A stretch of DNA of 64,000 bases from Actinomadura sp. KC345 (GCF_004348515.1 NZ_SMKH01000007.1:1-64000); one strand, 5' to 3'. Shown: positions 51,379-60,860, counted from the first letter of the stretch. Program-made: numbers and translations. The notes: generated from the sequence alone by a model not told the origin.

Positions 51379-53012
51379 CGCTCTCCTACGCGTCCGGTGT
51401 CTCCGCCACCCCGCTGCTCGGCGACACGATCGGCGCGAACCTCGACAGAACGGTCGCCGCCTTCCCCGAACGCGACGCGCTCGTCGAGACCGCCTCCGGC
51501 CGCCGCTGGACCTACGAGCGCTTCTCCGACGACGTCGACGCCGTCGCGCTCGGCCTGCGCGGACTCGGCGTCGTCAAGGGCGACCGGGTCGGGATCTGGG
51601 CGCCCAACTGCGCCGAGTGGATGCTCGTCCAGTACGCCACCGCCAAGCTCGGCGCGATCCTCGTCAACATCAACCCCGCGTACCGCGTCCACGAGCTGGA
51701 GTTCGTCCTCAACCAGGCGGGCGTCAGGACGCTGGTCTCGGCGAAGGCGTTCAGGACGTCCGACTACGCGGCCATGATCGAGGAGGTCCGGCCGGCGTGC
51801 GACGCGCTCCGGGACGTCGTGCTGATCGGCGGCCCGGAGTGGGACGCGCTCGTGGAGTCGGGCCGCGCGGGCGACCCGTCCGCGCTCATCGAGATCGGCC
51901 GGACGCTCAGCACCGACGACCCGATCAACATCCAGTACACGTCCGGGACGACGGGCTTCCCCAAGGGCGCGACGCTGTCGCACCACAACATCCTCAACAA
52001 CGGCTACTTCGTCGGTGAACTCTGCGGCTACGACGAAGAGGACCGCGTGTGCGTGCCGGTGCCCTTCTACCACTGCTTCGGCATGGTGATGGGCAACCTG
52101 GCGGCGACCAGCCACGGCGCGTGCGTCGTGATCCCGGCGCCGGCGTTCGACCCGAAGGCGACACTGGAGGCGGTCGCGGCCGAGCGCTGCACGTCGCTGT
52201 ACGGGGTGCCGACGATGTTCATCGCCGTCCTCGGCGACCCGGCGCTCGACGGCCTGGACCTGTCCGCCCTCCGCACCGGCATCATGGCCGGGTCGCCGTG
52301 CCCGGTCGAGGTGATGAAGCAGGTCATCGAGCGGCTCGGCATGAGCGAGGTCGCGATCTGCTACGGCATGACGGAGACGTCACCGGTGTCGACGCAGACC
52401 CGCGCGGGCGACTCCCTCGACCGCCGCGTCTCCACGGTCGGGACCGTCCTCCCGCACCTGGAGGTCAAGGTCATCGACCCGGCGACCGGCGTCACCGTCC
52501 CGCGCGGCGAGCCCGGCGAGTTCTGCACGCGCGGCTACTCGGTGATGCTCGGCTACTGGGAGGAGCCGGACAGGACGGCCGAGGCCGTGGACGCGGCCCG
52601 CTGGATGCACACCGGCGACCTCGCGGTGATGGACGACGACGGCTACGTCACCATCACCGGCCGGATCAAGGACATGGTCATCCGGGGCGGCGAGAACATC
52701 TACCCGCGCGAGATCGAGGAGTTCCTCTACGGCCATCCGGACATCGTCGACGCGCAGGTCATCGGCGTCCCGGACGAGAAGTACGGCGAGGAGCTGATGG
52801 CGTGGGTACGGCTGCGCGAGGGCGCGCCGGACCTGACCGCCGGCGATCTGCGCTCGTTCTGCGAGGGCAGGCTCGCCCACTTCAAGATCCCCCGCTACGT
52901 GCACGTCGTGGACGAGTTCCCGATGACGGTCACCGGCAAGGTCCGCAAGGTGCAGATGCGCACCGAGGCCGTGGACATCCTGGGCCTGGACGAGTCCGCC
53001 ACCGACGCCTGA
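51375..53012 (+). CDS. fadD: Acyl-CoA synthetase (FadD type)
   Basis: A 545-residue AMP-dependent synthetase. Core motif [20 protein letters not shown] (about residue 185), [40 protein letters not shown] and VTGKVRK with the catalytic Lys. Family members activate fatty acids of various length as CoA esters. The ATG overlaps the preceding gene. It is followed 3 bases after its stop by the third 64-bp palindrome, then by a GAF-LuxR regulator. Confidence 0.93.
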   Translation: MTLSYASGVSATPLLGDTIGANLDRTVAAFPERDALVETASGRRWTYERFSDDVDAVALGLRGLGVVKGDRVGIWAPNCAEWMLVQYATAKLGAILVNINPAYRVHELEFVLNQAGVRTLVSAKAFRTSDYAAMIEEVRPACDALRDVVLIGGPEWDALVESGRAGDPSALIEIGRTLSTDDPINIQYTSGTTGFPKGATLSHHNILNNGYFVGELCGYDEEDRVCVPVPFYHCFGMVMGNLAATSHGACVVIPAPAFDPKATLEAVAAERCTSLYGVPTMFIAVLGDPALDGLDLSALRTGIMAGSPCPVEVMKQVIERLGMSEVAICYGMTETSPVSTQTRAGDSLDRRVSTVGTVLPHLEVKVIDPATGVTVPRGEPGEFCTRGYSVMLGYWEEPDRTAEAVDAARWMHTGDLAVMDDDGYVTITGRIKDMVIRGGENIYPREIEEFLYGHPDIVDAQVIGVPDEKYGEELMAWVRLREGAPDLTAGDLRSFCEGRLAHFKIPRYVHVVDEFPMTVTGKVRKVQMRTEAVDILGLDESATDA

Positions 53013-53015
53013 ACA

Positions 53016-53079
53016 CGTTCACTTGCGGCGTGTTGTTGTTCTGAAGGCCCGCATAACAACAACACGCCGCAAGTCGACG
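53016..53079. repeat. 64-bp palindromic element, copy 3
   Basis: 25-base arms (53016-53040 and 53055-53079) pair at 23 of 25 positions with a 14-base loop. The arm starts CGTTCACTTGCGGCG. It begins 3 bases after the acyl-CoA synthetase stop. See copies at 6248 and 23579. Confidence 0.9.
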
Positions 53080-53126
53080 GGCGGGCGGGCTTTCGTGACC
53101 GGGCTCGGGCGGGGCATGCTCTGAGC

Positions 53127-53951
53127 ATGGGCGATGACGCGGGTGCCGTCCGGTCGGCCGTGCTGACGCTGCAGCGCACGACGGGGTTGCCGATGGTCTT
53201 CGGCGGCGCCGTGTCCGGCCGCCAGGACCGCCTGCGCATCACCGAACTGGTCGGCAACACCACCGACTCGCTGGACGGCCTCGTCGTCCGCCACGGCAAC
53301 GGGCTCGGCGGCAAGGCGATGGCCATGGCGCGCCCCCTGTGGGTGAGCAACTATCCGTGCTCGGCTTCGATCAGCCACGACTACGACAAGCCCGTCGGCC
53401 GCGAGGGGCTGCTGTCGATCGTCGCGGTCCCGATCGTCGTGCGGCGGCGGGTGCGCGGTGTCCTGTACGGGGCGCTGCGGGAGCCGCTGTCGCTCGCGGA
53501 CCGCGTCGTGGGCGCCGCCGTCGAGACCGCCCGCGACCTCGAGCAGGATCTCGCCGTCCAGGACAGGGCGGACGAGGCGCTCGCCCGCACGCGTCCCAGC
53601 ACGTCCACGGCCCGCTGGGAAGAGGTCAGGGCCGTGCACGCCGAGCTGCGGGCTCTGGCGGAGGAGGTCCGCGACCTGCCGACCCGTGACCGGCTCCGCG
53701 AGGCGTCGCTGCGCCTGGCCGCCGCCGGGCTGGACGAGCCCGACGCGTCCCCGCGCCCCGTACTCTCGCCGCGCGAGCTGGACGTCCTGTCATACGTCGC
53801 GATCGGCTGCACCAACGCGGAGGCCGCCGAACGCCTCGGCCTGCTGCCCGAGACCGTGAAGAGCTACCTGCGCTCGGCGATGCGCAAACTCGACAGCCAC
53901 ACCCGCCTGGAAGCGGTCACCACCGCCCGCCGCGCGGGCCTGCTGCCGTGA
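53127..53951 (+). CDS. GAF domain LuxR-type regulator
   Basis: A 274-residue regulator. Residues 15-145 resemble a GAF sensor (GLPMVFGGAVSGRQDRLRI, GREGLLSIVAVPIVVRRRV), then a coiled linker, then a LuxR helix-turn-helix: LSPRELDVLSYVAIGCTNAE (about 210-265). Such proteins regulate acyl-CoA synthetase or catabolic genes, fitting the two synthetases just upstream. ATG at 53127. Confidence 0.88.
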   Translation: MGDDAGAVRSAVLTLQRTTGLPMVFGGAVSGRQDRLRITELVGNTTDSLDGLVVRHGNGLGGKAMAMARPLWVSNYPCSASISHDYDKPVGREGLLSIVAVPIVVRRRVRGVLYGALREPLSLADRVVGAAVETARDLEQDLAVQDRADEALARTRPSTSTARWEEVRAVHAELRALAEEVRDLPTRDRLREASLRLAAAGLDEPDASPRPVLSPRELDVLSYVAIGCTNAEAAERLGLLPETVKSYLRSAMRKLDSHTRLEAVTTARRAGLLP

Positions 53952-54265
53952 GGGCAGGCCGATAGGGCCGGGCAGGGCACCACGGGGCCGCGCGGTGCTT
54001 CCGGCCGGATCGGGCCCGGCGACGGGGTCAGCTGCGCGTGGCGTACTTCGTCCAGGACAGATCGGCCCCCGTGGCGCACTGGCTGGACGGAACGGTCACC
54101 ACGCGCCGGCTGCGCCGGGCCGTGATCGCACGGACGCCCGCCCCGTTCCAGGACAAGGGCGACCGGTCCCCGATATGCACTGAAACCGTAACAGCTCGGC
54201 GAACAACATTGTTCGCCGTTAATCGATTTCATCATGCGGCCAGAGCCCGTTGATAGCTTGTACGG
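53952..54265. other. Intergenic region (314 bases)
   Basis: Between the GAF-LuxR and TetR genes. It holds a clear TetR-like operator (54197-54218) and a TAGCTT box (54254) before the GTG start. A 71-residue plus-strand frame at 54038 lacks a good ribosome binding site and similarity, so I do not call it a gene. Confidence 0.6.
54197..54218. promoter_or_regulatory. Perfect palindrome, TetR operator
   Basis: CGGCGAACAA, two bases, TTGTTCGCCG: a perfect 10-base-arm inverted repeat 47 bases before the TetR start. It is a strong candidate for autoregulation by the TetR at 54266. Confidence 0.65.
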
Positions 54266-54895
54266 GTGGACTCCGACGGCTTCACCTCCCTGCCGCGCGG
54301 GCGCCATCACCTCACCCGCGAACAGGTCGCGGCCTCCCAGCGGGACCGCCTGCTCCAGGGCATGACGCAGGCGGTGGGGGAGAAGGGATACGCCCGCACC
54401 TCCGTCGCGGACGTGCTCAAGCGAGCGCACGTGTCCCGCGAGACGTTCTACGAGCACTTCGCCGACAAGCAGGCGTGCTTCCTGGCGGCCTACGAGGCGG
54501 CCGCCGCGCGCTTCCTGGGCGCGGTCAACGACGCGCTCGCGGCCCGCGACCAGCCCCTGATGCTGAGGCTTGAGGGCGCGCTGTGCGCCTACCTGCGGGA
54601 ACTGGCGGCCGACGGGGGCGCGGCGCGCACGTTCCTGCTGGAGATCTACGCGGCGGGACCCGCCGCGACGTCGCTGCGGTACACGGCGCAGCGCGGGTTC
54701 GAAGAGATCATCGACGGGCTGCTGTCCGAGGACGAGCGGTTCCGCGCGCTGCCCGATCCCCAGTTCGCGTGCCGGATGCTCCTCGGCGGGGTGGCGTCGC
54801 TGGTGACCGGGAAGGTCGCGATGGGGCAGCACGCCGCGCTCCCCAAGCTGTGCGCGCCGATCCTCGCGCACTTCAGGTCGCTGCTCGACCACTGA
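54266..54895 (+). CDS. TetR family transcriptional regulator
   Basis: A 209-residue TetR from GTG at 54266; TAGCTT lies 6 bases before it, so the message may be leaderless. The DNA-binding domain has MTQAVGEKGYARTSVADVLK and AHVSRETFYEHFADKQACFL. It ends just before the convergent deaminase. Its operator (54197-54218) sits in front; what else it controls is not evident. Confidence 0.9.
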   Translation: MDSDGFTSLPRGRHHLTREQVAASQRDRLLQGMTQAVGEKGYARTSVADVLKRAHVSRETFYEHFADKQACFLAAYEAAAARFLGAVNDALAARDQPLMLRLEGALCAYLRELAADGGAARTFLLEIYAAGPAATSLRYTAQRGFEEIIDGLLSEDERFRALPDPQFACRMLLGGVASLVTGKVAMGQHAALPKLCAPILAHFRSLLDH

Positions 54896-54896
54896 T

Positions 54897-56153
54897 TCAG
54901 AACCACGTCCGGATGTAGTCGACGACCGTGGGGTGCCCGGCGCCGGCGTCGTCGACGACCGGGATCATCGTCCACTTGTCGAGCGCCGTGCAGGGGTGGG
55001 AGAGGCCGAGCCTGACCACGTCGCCGATCTCGGGGGTGCCGTCCACCAGGTAGGCGTGCTGGTCGTTGAGGGCGGTGATCCGCGCCCCGTCCACCGGTCC
55101 GGGCCCCTTGCCCCGGACGACCTGCGGTTCGGGCAGGCCCTGGTCGAACGGCAGGTCGCGCCTGCCCGCGTCCAGGATCGCCAGGCCGGCCTCCGGGCGG
55201 GACACCACACGCGCCCAGGCGTGCATGGCGGAGCGCAGCCGCGAGCCGGCGCCGCCCGCGCCTCGCGCGAACGGGGAGATGCCGCGGTAGAAGCCGTCGT
55301 CGTGGACGATGTACGCGCCCGACCGCAGCAGGACCCGGCCGCCGAGGCCGCCGAGGACCTCCGCCACCTGGTCGAAGAACGCGCTGCCGCCCGCCGACAC
55401 GACCGGCTCGCCGACCTCGAACTCGAGACCCTCGTACAGGTTCCCGAGCCTGCGCAGGTAGGCGTCCACCGCGCCGCGCCCCTCCTCGGACGCGTCGTGG
55501 GCGAGAGCGCCCTCGTACCCGGCGATCCCGGCGAGGCGGAGCGTCGGGGCCCTCCGGACGGCGTCGGCGATCGTCCGGGCGTCGCCGTCGTCGCGGACGC
55601 CGGTGCGCCCGCCGGGGCCGCCGAGTTCGACGCAGACGTCGACCTGGCGCTGGGCGCGGGCCAGGCGCAGGGCGTCGTCCATGAGCTCGACGGTGCGCAC
55701 CGAGTCGACCCAGCTCAGGAACTCGAACTCGGGGTTCCACTCCAGCTCGGCCGCCAGCCAGGCGAGGCCGGCGGGGTCGATGAGGGTGTTGGCGAGCAGG
55801 ACGTGGCGGACGCCGAACGCGCGGGCGACGCGGAGCTGCGGCAGGTTCGCGATCGTGATGCCCCACGCGCCGGCGTCCAGCTGCCTCCGCCACAGGGCCG
55901 GGGCCATCGTCGTCTTGCCGTGCGGCGCGAGCTCCAGTCCGGCCGCGTCCGCCCACTCGGCCATCGCCCGGACGTTGTGGTCGAGGGCGCCCGCGTCGAG
56001 GGTGAGCAGCGGCGTCCCGAAGTCGTCCAGGGGCAGCCGCGCCCGGCGCGCCTCGGCGACCGTCATCCCGTGCGCGGACGCCGGGACCGCCTTGAACCGC
56101 CAGTCGAGCCGCTCGTCGCCGAGCGCGTCCACGGCCTTGCCGTCGATACCCAC
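54897..56153 (-). CDS. D-serine deaminase-like PLP enzyme (alanine racemase fold)
   Basis: A 418-residue PLP enzyme of the D-threonine aldolase/D-serine dehydratase-like group. The PLP lysine is in LELAPHGKTTMAP (about residue 80). A second domain ends with GLSHPCTALDKW, the His-x-Cys metal site of eukaryotic-type D-serine dehydratases. Related proteins are called amino acid deaminases. Start GTG at 56153 directly abuts the TAA of the permease gene, so the two form an operon. Confidence 0.85.
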   Translation of the reverse strand: MGIDGKAVDALGDERLDWRFKAVPASAHGMTVAEARRARLPLDDFGTPLLTLDAGALDHNVRAMAEWADAAGLELAPHGKTTMAPALWRRQLDAGAWGITIANLPQLRVARAFGVRHVLLANTLIDPAGLAWLAAELEWNPEFEFLSWVDSVRTVELMDDALRLARAQRQVDVCVELGGPGGRTGVRDDGDARTIADAVRRAPTLRLAGIAGYEGALAHDASEEGRGAVDAYLRRLGNLYEGLEFEVGEPVVSAGGSAFFDQVAEVLGGLGGRVLLRSGAYIVHDDGFYRGISPFARGAGGAGSRLRSAMHAWARVVSRPEAGLAILDAGRRDLPFDQGLPEPQVVRGKGPGPVDGARITALNDQHAYLVDGTPEIGDVVRLGLSHPCTALDKWTMIPVVDDAGAGHPTVVDYIRTWF

Positions 56154-56918
56154 TTACGACCTCCCCTTCGAAGTTGCGCCGTGCAGGCGGCCGGTCGCCA
56201 CCAGTTCCAGTGTGATGAGGACCGCGATGGACTCGATGGCCAGGAGGCCGATGAGGACCAGAAGCTGGATCGCGCCCGCCTCCACCGGGTCGGCGCCGCC
56301 GAGCAGCACGCCGACGAACGCGCCGGGAAGCGTGACCAGCCCGACCGTGCGGGTCTGGTCCAGGGCGGGGACCAGCGCGAGCGCGGCGGCCGGGCGGCAC
56401 ACCTCCAGTGCCGCGTCCCTGCGGACGAGGCCGAGCGCGAGCCCGCCCTCGTACTCGCCGCGCCGCGTGGTCAGCTCGTCCAGCGCGCGTCGCCCGGTGA
56501 GCCCGGTCGCGGTCATCGCGCCGCCGATGAAGATCCCCGCGATCGGCAGCACCGCCACCGGGCGCGGCGGCACCAGCGTCGTGGCGAGCAGCAGTGCCAG
56601 GACGGGCGCGACCCCGGCGGCGATCGGCAGCACGGTCCACCAGCCGGGCCCGGCGGTGCGGCCGGTGACGCGCCGTCCCGCGGTCGCGGCGGCGACCACG
56701 ACCATGCCCACGACGAAGGCGGCCGTCCAGCCCGCGCTGCGCAGCACCGCGACGATGAGCAGCGAGACGGCCGTGAGCTGGACGGCGGCCCGCACCGAGA
56801 CGACGATCACGTCCCGGCCGAGCCCGAGACCGCCGAGCCGGACCAGCAGCGCCGCGGACGCCGCGAGCGCGAGGAGCACGAGCCCCAGGACCGGCCCGAC
56901 CTCGGGTGCGGCGCTCAT
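56154..56918 (-). CDS. UPF0014/FetB family membrane protein
   Basis: A 254-residue membrane protein with about seven helices. The conserved segment RGEYEGGLALGLVRRDA and LDQTRTVGLVTLPGAFVGVLLGGADPVEAG, with a basic cytoplasmic loop, are the FetB/YbbM features. Members pair with an ATPase in E. coli iron export; no ATPase is nearby. The deaminase gene follows with no gap. Divergent from the NodB gene at 57001. Confidence 0.85.
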   Translation of the reverse strand: MSAAPEVGPVLGLVLLALAASAALLVRLGGLGLGRDVIVVSVRAAVQLTAVSLLIVAVLRSAGWTAAFVVGMVVVAAATAGRRVTGRTAGPGWWTVLPIAAGVAPVLALLLATTLVPPRPVAVLPIAGIFIGGAMTATGLTGRRALDELTTRRGEYEGGLALGLVRRDAALEVCRPAAALALVPALDQTRTVGLVTLPGAFVGVLLGGADPVEAGAIQLLVLIGLLAIESIAVLITLELVATGRLHGATSKGRS

Positions 56919-56987
56919 ACCCTCACCCGTCCGCCAAGTGAGCCGATTGTGATCTCATAGACCACCTCTTACCCCTAAAAACCCCGA

Positions 56988-56993
56988 TAGCGT
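56988..56993 (+). promoter_or_regulatory. TAGCGT -10 element of the NodB gene
   Basis: TAGCGT, 7 bases, then GTG at 57001, the same leaderless spacing as at 17278, 34227 and 48863. The divergent spacer is only 82 bases. Confidence 0.45.
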
Positions 56994-57000
56994 TGAGGTT

Positions 57001-57831
57001 GTGGAGGTTGGTGTCGCCGGTGGGACGTCCCGCCGCAGAGCGCTATTGATCATGGGGGCGGTGACCGGTCTCACCGCACTCGGCGCCGACGGTACCCGCC
57101 CGCCGGACGGGGCATCGGCATCGGAGCGGACGGTTCCGCGGGGCGTACCGCCCGCCAAGCCGGCGCCGACGCCGACCCCCACGCCCACACCGCGTCCCGC
57201 GGCCTGGACGCCGGCGAAGCTGACCGCGCTGGAGACGCCCGTCCGGGAGCTTTCGCAGCTCTCGCCCGCGGCGCCGCCGAAGTCGATCGCGCTGACCCTC
57301 GACGACGGGCCCCATCCGGAGTGGACGCCGCGGATCCTCGACCTGCTGGCCGAGGAGGAGGTCCGCGCGACGTTCTTCATCATCGGCGAGCAGGTGAAGG
57401 AGTATCCGCGGCTCACCCGGCGCATCGCCGACTCCGGGCACCAGATCTGCAACCACACCGAGACGCACCCGATGTCCTTCGACGGTCTACCGAAGAAGAA
57501 GATCCGCAAGGAGATCGCCGACGCGCACGACCGGATCGCGGACGCGACCGGCGTCGTGCCGCAGTTCTTCCGGGCCCCGGGAGGGGCCTGGTCCAAGGCC
57601 GTCCTTGAGCTGACCGCCGAGAAGGGCATGCTGCCGATCGACTGGGCGGTCGACCCGCGCGACTGGGCGCGGCCGGGCGTCCGGCGCATCCGCAAGGCGC
57701 TCCTCAAGGGCAAGGACGGCCAGATCCTCCTGTGCCACGACGGCGGCGGCGACCGCTCGCAGACGCTCAAGGCCCTTGAGGACGCCATCCCGAAACTGAA
57801 GAAGCGCGGCCTCACCTTCGTCGCACTTTGA
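57001..57831 (+). CDS. NodB-type polysaccharide deacetylase
   Basis: A 276-residue exported or lipid-linked deacetylase. The N-terminus has a twin-Arg-like SRRRALLIMGAV, then a Pro/Thr-rich spacer (PTPTPTPTPR). Motifs: TLDDGPHPEW with the Asp pair, CNHTETHPMS with the zinc His residues, FRAPGG and LLCHDGGGDRSQ. It would remove N- or O-acetyl groups from peptidoglycan or chitin-like polymers. GTG at 57001 appears leaderless. A hairpin and then a two-component system follow. Confidence 0.92.
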   Translation: MEVGVAGGTSRRRALLIMGAVTGLTALGADGTRPPDGASASERTVPRGVPPAKPAPTPTPTPTPRPAAWTPAKLTALETPVRELSQLSPAAPPKSIALTLDDGPHPEWTPRILDLLAEEEVRATFFIIGEQVKEYPRLTRRIADSGHQICNHTETHPMSFDGLPKKKIRKEIADAHDRIADATGVVPQFFRAPGGAWSKAVLELTAEKGMLPIDWAVDPRDWARPGVRRIRKALLKGKDGQILLCHDGGGDRSQTLKALEDAIPKLKKRGLTFVAL

Positions 57832-57839
57832 AACACCCA

Positions 57840-57865
57840 CAGGGGTGCACTCAGGTACACCCCTG
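57840..57865 (+). terminator. Hairpin after the NodB gene
   Basis: CAGGGGTG, 10-base loop, CACCCCTG (57840-57865), 8 bases after the stop. It likely ends the deacetylase message. Confidence 0.5.
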
Positions 57866-57947
57866 GTTCGGGTTGCGGGCACACTGTGCTCATAGGCGCA
57901 TGCCAGAAGACTGGATCCAGACGGCAAGCGACCTGCGGAGGACCACG

Positions 57948-59261
57948 GTGAGCGGCGAACTGGTGAAAGAGACACGACTGCGGCAGCACGTCAGGACCCC
58001 ATGGCGCGGGATCAAGCTGTGGGTGCTGGGCATCCCGGCGTTCTTCCTCGGGCTGTGGTTCATCACCGTGGTCTCCATGATCACGAGCGTGATCGGGGTG
58101 CTGCTGTTCCCGTCCGCGGTGACGCTGCTGCGCGACCGGCTGGACGCGTACCGGCAACTGGTCAACGAGTACACCGGCATCGCGATCCAGCGCCCTTACC
58201 TGCGGGAACGCGAGTACGAGCACGGCGCCAGCGGCATCCTCAAGCGGTTCGTCGACAAGTTCGTCGAGCCGGCGACCTGGCGTGACTACCTGTGGACCGC
58301 CGCCGACCCGATCGTCATCATGTTCACCGCGGCGCTGCCCGCCCTCCTCATCGCGTACGGGCTGTGGGGCTACCTCCTGGCCGCGTTCACCGGCGGGCTC
58401 ATCGCCGACCACGGCGGCAACGAGTGGTACACCTGGATCCACGTCGACTCCGGCTACGCCGGCGACGCCGGGCTGCGCGCGGCCACCGTCGCCGTCGGCA
58501 CCGCCTTCATCGCGGCCGGGTTCGCCGTCGGGCCGAAGATGCTCGCCGCGTACGGGCGCTGGTGCAGGCTGCTCCTGGGCCCCACCAAGAAGACGGAGCT
58601 GGCGCTGCGCGTCGACCGCCTCACCGAGACCCGGTCGGAGGCCGTGGACGCGTCCGCCGCCGAGCTGCGCCGCATCGAGCGCGACCTGCACGACGGCGCG
58701 CAGGCCCGGCTCGTCGCGATGGGCATGAGCCTCGGCGCGATCGAGCACCTGCTCGACAAGGACCCGGAGAAGGCGCGGCTGCTGCTGTCGGAGACCCGCA
58801 AGTCGTCGGCGCAGGCGCTGAACGAGCTGCGCGACCTCGTCCGCGGCATCCACCCGCCGGTGCTCGCCGACCGCGGCCTCGGCGACGCGGTGAAGGCCCA
58901 GGCCCTGGACCACCCGATGCGGCCCGAGGTCACGGTCGAGATGCCCGGACGGGCGGAGCCGCCGGTCGAGTCCGCCGCCTACTTCGCGATCTCGGAGATC
59001 CTCACCAACGCCGCCAAGCACTCCGGGGCGTCCAACGTCTGGATCGACCTGCGCCACGAGAACGGCATGCTGCGGATCACCGTCACCGACGACGGGCAGG
59101 GCGGCGCCACGCTGGACGGCGGCACGGGCCTGCGCGGGATCGAGCGCAGGATCGGTACATTCGACGGGATCCTCGCCCTCAGCTCACCGGTGGGCGGCCC
59201 GACGATCGTGACCATGGAGCTGCCGTGCGCGTTGTCCTCGCCGAAGACCTCGCTCTCCTGA
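57948..59261 (+). CDS. Sensor histidine kinase (NarL/DesK class)
   Basis: A 437-residue membrane kinase from GTG at 57948 behind GCGGAGGA (an ATG at 57900 in the same frame is less well placed). Several helices (GLWFITVVSMITSVIGVLLF and FTAALPALLIAYGLWGYLL and others) precede the HisKA_3 motif RRIERDLHDGAQARL and the HATPase with ILTNAAKHSG and TGLRGIERR. Its partner regulator begins inside its 3' end. Confidence 0.92.
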   Translation: MSGELVKETRLRQHVRTPWRGIKLWVLGIPAFFLGLWFITVVSMITSVIGVLLFPSAVTLLRDRLDAYRQLVNEYTGIAIQRPYLREREYEHGASGILKRFVDKFVEPATWRDYLWTAADPIVIMFTAALPALLIAYGLWGYLLAAFTGGLIADHGGNEWYTWIHVDSGYAGDAGLRAATVAVGTAFIAAGFAVGPKMLAAYGRWCRLLLGPTKKTELALRVDRLTETRSEAVDASAAELRRIERDLHDGAQARLVAMGMSLGAIEHLLDKDPEKARLLLSETRKSSAQALNELRDLVRGIHPPVLADRGLGDAVKAQALDHPMRPEVTVEMPGRAEPPVESAAYFAISEILTNAAKHSGASNVWIDLRHENGMLRITVTDDGQGGATLDGGTGLRGIERRIGTFDGILALSSPVGGPTIVTMELPCALSSPKTSLS

Positions 59262-59869
59262 GAGAGGGCCTGGTCAGCCTCCTGGAAACGCACGACTTCG
59301 AGATCGCGGCCGCCGTCGACAACGGACCCTCGCTCCTGAAGGCACTGCTCGACCACCGCCCGGACGTGGCGGTGGTCGACGTGCGTCTGCCGCCGTCCTT
59401 CACCGACGAGGGGCTGCAGGCGGCGCTGGCGGCGCGCCGGCAGATCTCCGGGCTGCCGGTCCTCGTGCTGTCGCAGTACGTCGAGCAGCTCTACGCGCGC
59501 GAGCTGCTCGCGGACGGCACCGGAGGCATCGGCTACCTGCTGAAGGACCGGGTGTTCGACGCGGGCCAGTTCGTCGACGCGATCCGCCGGGTCGCGGCGG
59601 GCGGCACCGCGATGGACCCGGAGGTCGTCTCCCGGCTCGTCGCCAGCCAGACCCGCGACACGCCGCTGAGCCGCCTCACCGCGCGCGAGACGGAGGTCCT
59701 GGAGCTGATGGCGCAGGGCCGCTCCAACGCCGCGATCGCGGAGCGGCTCGTCGTCACCGAGCGGGCCGTGACCAAGCACACCGCGAACATCTTCAGCAAG
59801 CTCGACCTGGCCGTCACCGGCGACGACAACCGCCGCGTCCTCGCGGTTCTCGCCTACCTCAACCGCTGA
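59225..59869 (+). CDS. LuxR-type response regulator
   Basis: A 214-residue response regulator from GTG at 59225, overlapping the kinase by 37 bases. Receiver: VRVVLAEDLALLREGLVSLL, phospho-Asp in VAVVDVRLPP and Lys in GYLLKDRVFD. Helix-turn-helix: LTARETEVLELMAQGRSNAA. This overlap suits a coupled two-component pair; the adjacent deacetylase may be a target, but no site is visible. Confidence 0.92.
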   Translation: MRVVLAEDLALLREGLVSLLETHDFEIAAAVDNGPSLLKALLDHRPDVAVVDVRLPPSFTDEGLQAALAARRQISGLPVLVLSQYVEQLYARELLADGTGGIGYLLKDRVFDAGQFVDAIRRVAAGGTAMDPEVVSRLVASQTRDTPLSRLTARETEVLELMAQGRSNAAIAERLVVTERAVTKHTANIFSKLDLAVTGDDNRRVLAVLAYLNR

Positions 59870-59966
59870 CCCGTCCAGCGAAGTCTTTCCTCACGGCCAT
59901 ATCGGTCTATCCGGGCCCGCGCCGGGTGACATAGGTTGCTCGGCGAGATGGCCCCGGGAGGACGCG

Positions 59967-60860
59967 ATGACCGTGATCCTGGTCCTGCTCTGCTTGGCGA
60001 TCGCCGGGCGGGAACTGTATTCGGCGTTCGAGCGCAGGCGGTCGCCGGGCGCCCCCGAGATCGCCGACATCCGCACCCAGCTCCGCGCGCTGAAGGGGAC
60101 ACGGGACGAGCTGGAGGGCTTCCGGACGTCCCAGGCGGAGCGGCTGGACCGGCTGACACGGGAACAGGACCGCGACCGCGAGGCGCTCGGCGAGGCCGAC
60201 GCGCGGATCCGATCGCTGATCTCGCAGATCAACGACCGGCTGGTGCCGGACGTCAACCAGCGGCTGGGCCGCCAGCGGGAGGCCGCCGACCTGCAGCGCG
60301 AGGCCGTGGAACGGCTGGCCGCCGAGGTCGCCGGGTTACGCGCGCACCTGGTGGGACGACTCGACCAGGCCGTCGCGGCGTCCCTGGGCGCCGGTCCCGC
60401 CGACGTGGTCGCCGGGACCCTCACCGTCCAGCCGTCCGCGGTGCGGCCCACGCTGACCGGCCCGTTCCAACGGTTCGCCGAGCTGCACGGGCTGCGCGTG
60501 GAGCTGACCGACCGGGACCGCTACTACCTTTCGGGCCGCAGCCCCCGCGGACTGGAGAGCGACTTCATCGACCTGGTGCGGGGGCTGTGCACGAACTGCG
60601 CGGAATCCATCGAGAAGGTCCGGCCTCTGCTGGCCGCTCTGCGCGACACGGACCGGGGCGGTGCGCGGATCGGGCCGTTCCTCCTCGTCCGGACGCCGGA
60701 GTCGCTGCTGTGCGGGGTGCTTCCGCTGGCCGAGCTGCTTCGTCCCGAGATCGCCGGGCTGCTGGACGATCCCGCCGTCGCGGCCCGGCGGCTGCGCCGG
60801 CTCCCCGAGGGCCGGGTCTGCGACATGACCGCGTCCGCCGCCCGCGACCCGTCCGGGTGA
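59967..60860 (+). CDS. Membrane-anchored coiled-coil protein
   Basis: A 297-residue protein. A single N-terminal helix (VILVLLCLAIAGRELYSA) is followed by a coiled coil (about residues 35-125, rich in Glu, Arg and Leu heptads such as RLDRLTREQDRDREALGEAD) and a mixed C-terminal domain with CTNC and LLCGVLPLAELL. ATG at 59967 follows GGGAGGAC. I recognise no family; it may scaffold a membrane complex. Confidence 0.6.
   Translation: MTVILVLLCLAIAGRELYSAFERRRSPGAPEIADIRTQLRALKGTRDELEGFRTSQAERLDRLTREQDRDREALGEADARIRSLISQINDRLVPDVNQRLGRQREAADLQREAVERLAAEVAGLRAHLVGRLDQAVAASLGAGPADVVAGTLTVQPSAVRPTLTGPFQRFAELHGLRVELTDRDRYYLSGRSPRGLESDFIDLVRGLCTNCAESIEKVRPLLAALRDTDRGGARIGPFLLVRTPESLLCGVLPLAELLRPEIAGLLDDPAVAARRLRRLPEGRVCDMTASAARDPSG

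Noticed and set aside
6248-53079. CRISPR-like interpretation of the three 64-bp repeats
   Set aside because: Copies are tens of kilobases apart, palindromic and without spacers or cas genes.
54038-54253. 71-residue plus-strand frame in the gap before tetR
   Set aside because: No ribosome binding site, no recognised sequence and it overlaps the operator palindrome.
54646-56640. Minus-strand frame of 664 residues through the deaminase
   Set aside because: Wrong frame; the deaminase frame shows PLP and metal motifs.
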